Positions 55,151-64,000 of a DNA stretch of 64,000 nucleotides are shown here, piece after piece. A program made the translations under genes and the position numbers. The stretch's first letter is position 1. Each line of letters begins with the position of its first letter. This DNA comes from Capsicum annuum (lineage: Eukaryota; Streptophyta; Magnoliopsida; Solanales; Solanaceae). The DNA lies in assembly GCF_002878395.1 (NCBI RefSeq), contig NC_061120.1, positions 112,528,601 to 112,592,600 of the forward strand, in the 5' to 3' direction. Below the pieces are notes generated by a model that did not search any database, was not told where the DNA came from, and was given only the letters and a program-made list of their open reading frames with translations.

Positions 55151-56504
55151 GTATTGCAGGGCTGGAATGTGATGAAAATTAATGTGATGGAGCCTAAACT
55201 TGAAGCTGATGGATCATCAAAAGCATTAGGATCAACACACTAAGCATGAAAAAAAATTAAACAAAGCTTGTGAAGCCCGGGACTAAGGACAAAAAAAGAC
55301 AAGTACAAACAAAGGATTGAAATGTAGAGACTAACATACCAGCGTGCCACAGACCCTAACTTTCACGATAATTCTATGGAACGCAGGTGGGATGAAAGTT
55401 GATAGAAAATTCCAGTGAACATGAGCGATTTTGGCATGCTACACCACTTACCTTCTGTGATAAGGGTATGGCATAGAGGTTGCATAAAATTGAATTGGTG
55501 CACTCCAGTAATCTTCCACAATACTAGCTTACCACGCCACTTATCCTATGTAATAAGGGTGTGGCACATTGATTGGTAAAAAATATGTAGTCCAACCCTA
55601 CTATAAAAGGAACACTTATGATAATTAAGGACATCTTTGGCATACGAAATATCAAGGAAAAACACGTATGAGGGTTTTGTTAGGGTTATTTTATTATTCA
55701 ACATTCTACTTTGACTTTGGTATGATTATTTCTATTTAGAGTATGTTAATTTTGAGCATGAGCGGATAAACTCCCTTTTTCTGGGGTTTAGGCCGAATAC
55801 ATTATTGTAGTTTGATATTTTTAGAGTTGGTTAAACGTTGATTTATTGATGGGTTGTTCTTATTCTCTTACTCTTACTATTTTAAGGATTGGCCACCATT
55901 TAAATACATGTTTAATTCTCTTGTGATCCCCAAAGGATGAAAATTAGGATAGATCAAAGGGTTTAAGGAGAAAGTTCTTATTTTCTACATAACAAATGAT
56001 TTGAAGCAACATCTACTATAGAAATATACCTAGATTGCCTTGTTTGGTTCAGTTGCAGGAGGATAACTTAAAGCATCTAAAATGGACTATTGCATCCCCA
56101 CTCAATGATGTAGTGATGTAGTTGTGATGTCCTTGTAGGTAGAATATTATAGGCCTAAAAGACCATAATCATAATATCAGCCCTGTTAATTAACAACCCA
56201 ATAACCATCATGACCGATGATAAATATAGCAAATTACACGATTGTAGATAGTGCCTTGGCCTTGGAATTTCCTCTCGTACTGTTTACACCTTTTCTTACA
56301 TTGCCATTGCACACTTTATTACTCATTTATTAATTATTTAGTTATTAAACTATCATAAATATTTTGATACTCATTGAAAATAATATTGTCGGAACTATAA
56401 TTAAGTTAATTACTAAACTAGTAGTCCCAGTGGGTTCGACATCTGAGTCTTTTGAGTCACTAAATTACTTGTCCGATCACGTGCAATTGTGTGTGATATA
56501 GACC
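55150..56504 (+). repeat. 5' LTR of Athila-like H (left edge approximate)
   Basis: The region 55340-55580 holds repeated TGCCAC/GTGGCA-type and TGATAAGGGT motifs (GTGATAAGGGTATGGCAT, GTAATAAGGGTGTGGCAC). It is followed by a clear TATA box, TATAAAA at 55602-55608. The right edge lies near GATATAGACCA just before the primer site. The left edge could not be fixed. Confidence 0.5.
55602..55608 (+). promoter_or_regulatory. TATA box in LTR of element H
   Basis: TATAAAAGGAAC, placed just after the short-repeat cluster and about 900 bp before the primer site. Confidence 0.55.
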
Positions 56505-56516
56505 AAAACAAATTTT

Positions 56517-56534
56517 TGGAATTATTGCTGGGGA
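56517..56534 (+). other. Primer-binding site of Athila-like H
   Basis: TGGAATTATTGCTGGGGA, a mutated Athila/Tat site; preceded by AATTTT as in canonical elements. Confidence 0.8.
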
Positions 56535-56599
56535 CTTCATTAATTAGTAATTCTGTAAATTTTTTCTTTTGATAATAAAATTCAAGCGTTAACAACTTG

Positions 56600-57640
56600 A
56601 TCTTTGCGGCTAACTTTTGGAGAAAATTGGCACTTCGGATTGGAAAGGGAAAGAGAATTGGTTGAGCCATATTTGGAACCAGAGAATATTTCATCAGCGA
56701 TAGAGAGAAGATACAATCTAGAGACCAATTCAACAATTAACTATGGAAGATCTGATAGGTATTGCTCCTGCAAATGCACCAGCAGCTAGACCTATTCGTG
56801 AAGTGCCAATCCCACTCACCAATAATGCTATAAATAGCATCCACAAACTAGATACGGGTGGTTGATTTGAACGAAAACAAAACATGGTACAACTCTTGCA
56901 CAAGAATGGGAAAGTTACTGGTTTATCTCATGAAGACCCACAACAGCATACACAGGACTTTCTCGAGATCAATAATACTTACATTCCCACTGGGTTATCT
57001 ACTGATTATGTTAGACAGACTTTTTTCCTCTTTTATCTATTTGGAGAAGCTAAGATGTAGTTGAAGGTGAAGCCACCAAACTCCATCACTTTCTGGGATA
57101 ACTTAGCTTATAAATTTCTTATTCGGTTCTTCCCTTATGGAAAGACAACATGATTGAGAAGCAAAATTCTAAGTTTTAAGTAGATAGATAGAGAGAATAT
57201 GTATCAAGCTTGGGAAAGATTTAAGTCTATACTCTAAGATTTTCCTTAGCATTATCAAACTAACAATGTGTAAGTGCACACTTTTATTGAGGGTCTTTAG
57301 CCAAATACTAAGATTCTACTGGATTCAGCGGTAGGTGGACAGGCACTTGAAAAAACTTATGATGAATTGGACACACACAAGGGAATCCTGAGTGGAATAT
57401 AATTACAACAAGGAGAGATCCAAAGAAAGTTTCATAGGTGCTATAGGTAGACCAATAATGGCTATAGTAGCACAGATTACTTCATTACAGAACCATATCA
57501 CTACACAGTTCAGCAATATGAATCTAGGAACCATACCTGCAATAGTAAATGCAGTACATCAGGCTCAGACTTGGTGTGAGGTGTGTGGTAACAGTGACCA
57601 TGTAGTAGATACTTGTGTAGACAACTAGAGTCTATCAATT
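56600..57640 (+). pseudogene. Athila-like H gag, degenerate
   Basis: Broken gag frames; the best piece, 57392-57628, ends with an intact CCHC knuckle CEVCGNSDHVVDTC preceded by a helical QITSLQNHITTQFSNMNLG segment, as in Athila gag C-termini. Upstream parts have many stops. Confidence 0.7.
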
Positions 57641-59224
57641 ATGTGGGTGATGCTAATTGCCAAGGAAATTGAAACTATAGAAATACTTATAATGCTAACT
57701 AGCGGAATCACCCTAACTTCTAATCTGGTGGAATACAAATCAATATCATAGGCTAGGAATTCAGAATCAATAGCAGCATGCTCCAGTAAATCAAGCCACT
57801 AGTCAGTCAAGTAATATAGAAGAGATGTTGAAATAGATTATTTCTACTCAACAACAGTTGGTATCAAATATGAAGAACCAACAGATGGCTATGAAAACCT
57901 TAGAGGTTTAGATAGATCAGCTTGTAGGGGCTCAAAATACTAGAACCTAGGGATGTTTACCTAGTAATATTAATCCAAATGTAATACAAGTGAATGTAGT
58001 GTCTACTTGCAGTCGGCTATAACTAAAGGAGTTTGAACCTAATCAAGTGACTTAGAAAGTTGTTCATGAAGATAAAGAAAAGGATAAAAATAAGGTTGTA
58101 AATGATAAAACGGAGAGTACTAAAACTAAGGTAGAAAGTATAAAGCCACCTCCACCATTCCCACACAGCTAAGGAAGCAGATGAGGATGCTTGCTACTAG
58201 AAATTTATTGATATGCTAAAATAGGTTCACATTAATCTTCATTTGTTGATGTATTGCAGGGTGTTCCAAAGTATGCTAATTACATTAAACATATTGTGGT
58301 GAATAAAAACTAACTGACTGAGTATGCCACGATTGCACTTACTGAGGAGTGCACATCAAGAATCCAGAACAGGTTGCCCATAAAATTTAAAGATCCAGGT
58401 AGTTTCACAATTTAGATCACTATTAGGCAATCTATCTATGCTAGAGTCTTATATGACCTTAGGGAAAGTATAAACCTCATTCCTGCATTATTTTTTTAAG
58501 AATATAGGACTAGGAAACCCGATACCTACCATAGTGGTTCTATAGTTAGCAAACCATTCACTTTCTAGACCAGATGGGACTGTTGAAGATGTGATAGTTC
58601 AAGTGGGTTTGCTCATATTTTCTATTGACTTCATTATTCTGGATTTTGATATTGATCTGGAAGTCCCATTTATTTTGAGACATCCCTTCTTAGGTAAAGG
58701 GAGGGATTTTATTGATATGGTTATAGGATAATTGACAATGATAACTCATGATAAGGTTGAGGTATTTGATGTGTATAAGGCAATAAGCTACAAGTAATAT
58801 AAGAAGAATTGTCTACCATTACACTTATAGACCTTGAATCTGAGTTCCATCTTATTATAGACAAGGAACCACTGGAGTGAGCATTGGTGGGATATGATAT
58901 TTTTAGTGATGTTGAAGTATTTGAAATAGTTTAGATCCTAGATGTGGCAAGTATTATTACTAGGAATACTAAATTTGAGCATTTGAATAGACCTCTTGGC
59001 CACTCTCCCAAGGAATCTATTGAGGTGGCACCAAAGTTAGAGCTTAAAGCTCTACCTTCTCATCTTTAATATGCTTTTCTTGGTGATGATGATACATTAC
59101 CCAAAATTTTATCTATAGGTTTGTGTGATGTACAGGTATAAAAGTTATTGGTAGTGCTTAAGAGAAGAAAGAAGGCAATCAAATGGAAAATGTCATACAT
59201 CTAAGGAATTAATCCTACCTTTGT
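57641..59224 (+). pseudogene. Athila-like H gag-protease linker, protease and pre-RT spacer, degenerate
   Basis: Low-complexity Lys/Glu linker (about 58020-58170), protease remnant with VLYDLRESINLIPA (Athila DLGASINLMP; the Gly is Arg here, about 58446-58487), and spacer with PKLELKALPSHL and YAFLGDDDTLPKIL (59030-59110), blocks that immediately precede RT in Athila. It continues into the RT frame. Confidence 0.75.
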
Positions 59225-60130
59225 ATGTACAAAATATTTATGGAAGAATATCACAAGCTGAGTGTGCAACATCAGCAAAGATTAAATATAGTTATGAAGG
59301 AGGTGGTTCGAAAGGAAATGATTAAGTGGATCAACACATGGATAGTTTATCCCATCTTATATAGCACATGGGTTAGTCCTGTGCAGTACATCCCAAAGAA
59401 GGGAGGGATGACAGTTGCAACAAATAGTAATAATGAGTGGATCCCAACTCAAACTACGATCGGGAAAAGAATCTGTATAGATTATAGGAACCTCAATGAG
59501 GCCACCCAAAAGGATCATTATTCCATCCTATTTATTGACCAAATGCTTGATAGGCTTGTTGGGAAAGAATATTATTACTTCCTTGATGGCTATTCAAGAT
59601 ATAATCAGATAGCCATAGTGCTAAAAGACCAGGATAATACAACCTTTACTTTTCCATGTAGAACTTATTCTCTTAGATGTATTCCCTTTGGATTATGTAA
59701 CACACCTTTAACTTTCCAAATGTGTATGATGGCCATCTTCTATGACATAGTGGAGGATTTTGTCGAGGTATTTATGGATGGTTTTTCTATGTTTAGTAAC
59801 TCCTTTGATATTTATTTGGAAAATTTAGACAAGGTCTTAGCTCGTTGTGAGGAAACCAACTTGGTATTGAATTGGGAAAAATGCCACTTTTTGGTCAAGG
59901 TAGGTATAGTCCTTGGTCATAAGGTGTCACAAAGAGGACTAGTTATGGATAGAGCAAAAGTAAACGTTAATGAGAAACTTCTATATCCCATCTTAATAAA
60001 AAGGTATGAGAATTTTTCTTGGTCATACGAGTTTTACAGGAGGTTTATCAAAGACATCTCAAAGATAGCAAGTCCTATTTTCAAGATAATGGAGAAAGAG
60101 GTAAAATTCAACTTTGGGGCTGATAGTTAA
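59225..60130 (+). pseudogene. Athila-like H reverse transcriptase, 301 codons open, catalytic motif altered
   Basis: Long open frame covering most of the RT. Conserved Athila blocks are easy to see: KEMIKWINTWIVYPI, WVSPVQYIPKKGGMTV, RICIDYRNLNEAT, IDQMLDRLVGKEYYYFLDGY, PFGLCNTPLTFQMCMMAIF and CEETNLVLNWEKCHF. The catalytic box reads FMDGFSMF where FMDDFS is expected, so the second metal-binding Asp is Gly (about 59772-59795), and Met is absent at the natural start. An open frame over 900 nt in an otherwise stop-ridden element is notable but the protein would be inactive. Confidence 0.85.
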
Positions 60131-60566
60131 AGAACTTTTAAGAACTTGAAGAGAAGATTGACGGAGGCACTCATATTGATTGCTCCTGACAGGCACTACC
60201 ATTAGAGATAATGTGTGATGCAAGTGATATTGTTATAGGAGCAGTACCAAGGCAACATAAGGAAAAGGTATTTCATTCTATCTATATTCTAGTAATACCT
60301 TGCATGTAACCCAAATCAATTATGCTATCATAGAGAACGAGATGTTGCCCCTTGCCTATGCATTTGGCTAATCCAGAGTGTATTTGATGGGTACAAAGGT
60401 GATTGTCCACACGAATCATATTGCCATCCAATATCAATTCAATATGAAAGATTCAAAGCCGAGATTAATTAGATATGTTCTTCTGCAATAAGAATTTAAT
60501 TTGGAGGTACGTGATAGGAAAAGGGCTGAAAATCAAGTGGCTGACACATTATTGAGGCTAGAAAGT
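60131..60566 (+). pseudogene. Athila-like H RNase H, degenerate
   Basis: Frameshifted RNase H region: MCDASD remnant near 60210, then NEMLPLAYAF-like near 60340 and EVRDRKRAENQVADTLLRLES at 60505-60566. Ends at the B-family LTR. Confidence 0.65.
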
Positions 60567-62107
60567 TAACGCTGTTCCAACTAGGGCCTTGTCATAATGG
60601 GCATCCCAAGTTGAATCAGGACCAGTGACTTCTCCCTTAACCCATCCCAACCACCTTATACAACCTTAGATGATCTAAATTTTGAGAATCTAACAAGTTT
60701 GCACAATGCTCTCATGGAGACTCTAGGATAGGCTCACAACTATGACCTACCCAACCGAGTCTAAGCATACCAAACAAACCATCCATACCATACCAAACCA
60801 TTTAGAAAGTATCAAACATAACTAATAATCAAACCCAAAATGTAATATGGTGGAATAACCAATAATATCATCCAATTATGTCAACCCCAGTACCAATCCC
60901 AATAGTAAGGCCAATACTAATACCGATCCCACCCATACCAACCATAGCCAATACCAATATCCAATGAAAAGAATGCAAATATCCAGTTGTGATATACCTC
61001 CAAGCATAGCCAATACCAATATCTAAAAAGAAGGTAAAATGTCTAAGATTGTTCAACATGAAATGATGTCTTCTGAAAGGATGGAAGCTCACCACTTCAG
61101 TCCAATAAATTATCCTCAAATCAAGTACTATGAAAGAAGAGTCAAACGGTTGGCTCCTATATAGTATAGGTATACATCCGCCCGTAGATGGGTTAGTGGG
61201 TGAACACTAGCATGAAACTTAAGATAAGGATAAATTAATTCCAGTTATCAAATCCAAGTGAAAACTATCCAATGCAAACAACCATACATATATATAAGTG
61301 CTAGGAAAAGGGATCGGGTATAGCATGCCATTAAAACCTTTACCTGGGTTGTATAGCTTAGCCATCCTACCACTCATGAGCCATATGGGTTCTGCTTCCC
61401 CTACTGAAAAGATCCCAGTGCGTGTAACTGCACGAAAAGACAATATCCTAGGATGACTAGTACATCCCTATAATATAAACCTGACACTCGCACGTGGCCA
61501 TCGATGACCCCTTATATCGACAAATATGAGTTTTGGGTTTTGATCCCCCCGAGACTGATACCCTCCATGGCTTAAATTACACTCCCTGCCATTAATGCCC
61601 AATTAAAACCATTAACAAATAGTCCAATTATCCATTTACTAACTAAGGCTATTCAATGAACCAGTGGTATCATCATACCACCATACTTGCAAGCATTATC
61701 CATAGCCAAACCATTTAGATTAAGGGGATATTCAAGTGACCTATTATTATCCATGTTAAACCTCTTAGGAGATTACCATGTTCTCCACAAGCATAACCAA
61801 TAAGCCTTAAGCCTTTGTAAACCATTTAAAAATATTTAAGGTTTCATATATAAGTCAAAAACAAGCAAGAGTTCCATTAAAATAAGTCAATACAATGAAC
61901 ATATCTTTATAAGAATTTTATCAAACACCTTAGGGCATAATATAACCAAAACTAAATTCCATTACCATTAACCATTACCATGCCATTCAATTTTCCAAAA
62001 CCATCGTTAATGCATAGAAAACATAATTAAAACCATAGGAAATCATAATGAAGTATTTAATATCAAAATCCCCAAATCAATAGTTGAAATCCAAAATCAT
62101 ACAAGAG
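60567..62107 (-). repeat. B-family LTR copy, truncated by D2
   Basis: Homologous to the LTRs of gypsy B (shared GGGCCTTGTCATAATGGGCATCCCAAG, ACCTGGGTTGTATAGCTTAG and CATTAGGGC-type blocks in the same order). Lower edge near TTAACGCTG at 60566-60574; upper part cut at 62107 where LTR D2 begins. Solo or fragment. Confidence 0.7.
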
Positions 62108-63332
62108 TGTTACACCCCACAAAATTTCCTCATAGTTTAAGCCTGAGAGCATGTTGAGTAAAGTGTTATTTTGGCCTTAAAATTTTGAGAGGTGTTTTCC
62201 CAAGTGTGAGATATTTTGAACCATGTGGAATTTCCCTAATTTTAAATTTTTATCACATAGAAAATTTGATAAGCTTTCTGTCCATATAAGATTTACGTAA
62301 ATCTGATACCCGGATAAGAAGTTATGGCTAATTTAAGTATTACACGTACAACATCATTTAAGTGATTAGCGTATCGTAGAGAGGGTTTATTAAGTAATTG
62401 TAGATATCCAGTGGGACTCCGCAATAGTGGCGCATCACGGAGGAGCCCAATTTTTCAATAGTCAATTTCCAATGGAACCCAGTAATAGTGGTGCATCGCG
62501 GAGGAGTACCAAGTCCCATCAAGTGGGACAACGCGATGGCTACACATTGCGGGGACTCCCAGTTTGACAATTGTTAATTTTCAGAGAGCCGCCATGATAA
62601 GTGGTGCATAGTGGTGGCCTATGAAATTGAGTTCCCAGTTTAATTTTTCCAGATTCATGTAAAAGCCAAAAAGGGCACTTTGGACTTTTTCCAAGCCTAT
62701 AAAACCGTGTAAACACCAAATCAAGGCCATTTACAAGCATGCTATAAATTTTTTCTCAAGTTTTCTCTCAATAAAAATCCTAAGTATAAAAACCTCTTCC
62801 AAGAATCTTAAGAATCTACAATGGATATTCTAAATTTAGTCAGGATTCAAGGTTCCCAAGTCAAGGGCCTCAAGAACCTTCACTCAAGAGTACGAATAGA
62901 GTTCCAAAAATGAGAGTTAATCCAAAGCTTCTAATTCAAGGTATGTGGGGTTTTGAACAAGGGTAAGCCTTTCACCCTTGTGCCCAAAAGGCTTATTTAC
63001 ATCATGAATTTCCTAAAATCCATAAGGTTTTTACATGAATTTGAATTAGGGTTTTTCACCAATTATTAATTAATGCATTATCTTGATGGAGTCTAATTAC
63101 ATGATTTTTGCATTTTTTCTTGAGATATTATAGCTGGGGATAAACCCCATGATTTTAGTCATTGAGAAACTAATATTTGTGAAGTTTGAGTTATTGAAGT
63201 ATATGACTATATTGAGATTTTGAGATAAATTGCTGAAATTCCCAGATTTCCATATGATTTATGAGTCTATATGCTATATATTATGCTTTTGATGAGCTTT
63301 AACTTGAGATTGAACTATGGGTTAGTAAGCCC
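62108..63332 (+). repeat. D-family LTR copy D2, cut by virus copy 2
   Basis: Begins TGTTACACCCC at 62108 and follows D1 in block order, including the CG-rich cluster (62395-62620, for example CGCAATAGTGGCGCATC) and CATCCTTGTGCCCAAAA (cf. 18898-18914). A TATAAAA box lies at 62698-62704. The LTR is interrupted by the viral primer-site region near 63333, so the virus integrated into, or recombined with, this LTR. Confidence 0.7.
62698..62704 (+). promoter_or_regulatory. TATA box in LTR D2
   Basis: TATAAAACCGTG, directly downstream of the CG-rich repeat cluster; about 50 nt later come TTTTCTCTCAATAAAAATCC sequences typical of an R region. Confidence 0.55.
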
Positions 63333-63382
63333 TAACCTACTAAATCTATTTAATCTACCTAATCCGCGCACCCCCCTATAAA

Positions 63383-63394
63383 TGGTATCAGAGC
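63383..63394 (+). other. tRNA-Met primer-binding site, virus copy 2
   Basis: TGGTATCAGAGC, exact complement of the initiator tRNA-Met 3' end, preceded by CCCCCTATAAA. Copy 1 has one mismatch. Confidence 0.92.
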
Positions 63395-63490
63395 CTAGCA
63401 ATTTAAAAAGTACGGAAGAGATATATATGTTAGAGTTAGAGTTAGATTTAGAGTTAAAATATTTTTACCCACAAAAATAGAAAATTAATT

Positions 63491-63748
63491 ATGCGAAGAC
63501 CATTTAAAAATAGAGAAGCTTTTAGCAAAATTAAACAATCATTAATTAGTAATTATTCAGAATATATAAGTCTAAATAAAACAAAAGAAAATCCACAAAA
63601 ACTAGCCTATTTAATTACATTAATATCTAATATTGAATCAAAATTAATAACACATTTAAAATCTAGAAGAATGAAACATATACCACTTAATTATGATAAA
63701 ATTAGATTTAGATATCCACCGAAATATTATAAATATAATTTAAAATGA
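63491..63748 (+). CDS. Small viral ORF 1, copy 2, 85 aa
   Basis: Same length as in copy 1; six substitutions (R12S, K16Q, P23S, S47N, P66L, R78K relative to copy 1). The ATGA overlap with ORF 2 is kept. Conservation of the frame with mild substitutions argues that it is a real viral protein. Function unknown. Confidence 0.82.
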   Translation: MRRPFKNREAFSKIKQSLISNYSEYISLNKTKENPQKLAYLITLISNIESKLITHLKSRRMKHIPLNYDKIRFRYPPKYYKYNLK

Positions 63749-63957
63749 ATAAAATACAACGATATAAAGAATTAAAACAAGTTATCTCTGAAAAACGTAA
63801 AGAATTAAAAATAAGAATAGAAAGACTACATTATAATATATTTGCCGGAGTTAGTAAAAATTCAATAAATACACAAAAAGATGAAATATCAAAATTAGAA
63901 TCACAAATAGATAGTTTAGAATATGTATATCAACATGACCTATTCACAATAAAATGA
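63745..63957 (+). CDS. Small viral ORF 2, copy 2, 70 aa
   Basis: Coiled-coil-like charged protein, overlapping ORF 1 and the coat-protein ORF by ATGA at both ends. It has 11 residues (QVISEKRKELK) that copy 1 lacks, flanked by the duplicated codons KELK, so this is probably the ancestral length and copy 1 is deleted. It resembles badna-/tungrovirus ORF 2 in position only. Confidence 0.8.
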   Translation: MNKIQRYKELKQVISEKRKELKIRIERLHYNIFAGVSKNSINTQKDEISKLESQIDSLEYVYQHDLFTIK

Positions 63958-64000
63958 ATAAAGAAGAATTTATAATAGATGAAAAAATATATGAAAATTA
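63954..64000 (+). CDS. Viral coat protein, copy 2, N-terminus only (cut by window end)
   Basis: First 15 codons, identical in residue sequence to copy 1 (MNKEEFIIDEKIYEN). Starts within the ATGA overlap with ORF 2. Confidence 0.85.
   Translation, partial: MNKEEFIIDEKIYEN

Larger units (their letters stand above)
55150..60566 (+). mobile_element. Athila-like element H, 5' LTR to RNase H, truncated
   Basis: Plus-strand element. LTR-like sequence up to about 56504, an Athila/Tat primer site at 56517-56534, then degenerate gag, protease, RT and RNase H in order. It breaks off after the RNase H end (RKRAENQVADTLLRLES) at a B-family LTR. Integrase and 3' LTR are missing. H and F are different members of the same clade in opposite orientation. 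Confidence 0.8.
63333..64000 (+). mobile_element. Endogenous pararetrovirus copy 2, 5' end, continues past window
   Basis: Homologous to copy 1 from just upstream of its terminal repeat through the coat-protein start. The segment before the primer site (ACCTACTAAATC...CCGCGCAC) matches the 34-bp repeat of copy 1 at about 77%, with identical 11-nt spacing to the primer site. ORF 1 is 93% identical. Orientation is opposite to copy 1, with 5' ends facing each other about 53 kb apart. Confidence 0.9.

Overview
This is plant nuclear DNA. It contains two endogenous pararetrovirus (Caulimoviridae) integrants and, between them, about 50 kb of LTR retrotransposons inserted into one another. I see no intact host gene, rRNA, tRNA or CRISPR array. 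The virus type (closest in layout to the solendo-/cavemovirus group) and the Tekay-like and Athila-like retroelements suggest a large repeat-rich eudicot genome, probably Solanaceae. That host assignment is an inference.

Layout. 1-1653: non-coding flank with no recognised gene. 1654-10221: endogenous virus copy 1 on the minus strand, essentially a full circular genome opened next to the tRNA-Met primer site and bounded by a 34-bp direct repeat. In sense order it holds the primer site, two small ORFs coupled by ATGA overlaps, a coat protein with a CCHC finger, a movement protein with an extra retropepsin-like tail, a protease/RT/RNase H frame broken by two stop codons, a transactivator-like protein, a promoter with three 22-bp repeats, a poly(A) signal, and a leader of about 1.5 kb with four more small ORFs, two of which are paralogues. 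63333-64000: the 5' end of a second, plus-strand copy of a close relative. The two copies point away from each other.

Between the viruses the outer element is a decayed plus-strand Ty3/gypsy element, here called C, in fragments at 10839-11185, 23550-24938 and 48951-52209. Two insertion series interrupt it. Series one: solo LTR A1 (11186-23544) contains minus-strand gypsy B (12325-22769), which contains solo LTR D1 (18070-20608). Series two: minus-strand Athila-like F (24939-48950, duplication GAGGA) contains minus-strand Tekay-like gypsy E (30472-44890, duplication CAATA), which contains plus-strand non-autonomous element G (33134-38686). Right of C lie LTR A2 (52210 to about 55150, interrupted by an LTR-like insertion at 52408-53909), a plus-strand Athila-like fragment H (about 55150-60566), a B-family LTR (60567-62107) and a D-family LTR (62108 to about 63332) into which virus copy 2 is inserted.

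The most noteworthy material is viral: the duplicated small-ORF cassette in the leader, the tandem retropepsin-like domains, and integration boundaries that coincide with the expected minus-strand discontinuity. A second pattern is that several unrelated LTR families each carry a family-specific cluster of short inverted repeats just upstream of their putative core promoter. All assignments come from reading the sequence; no database search was run.
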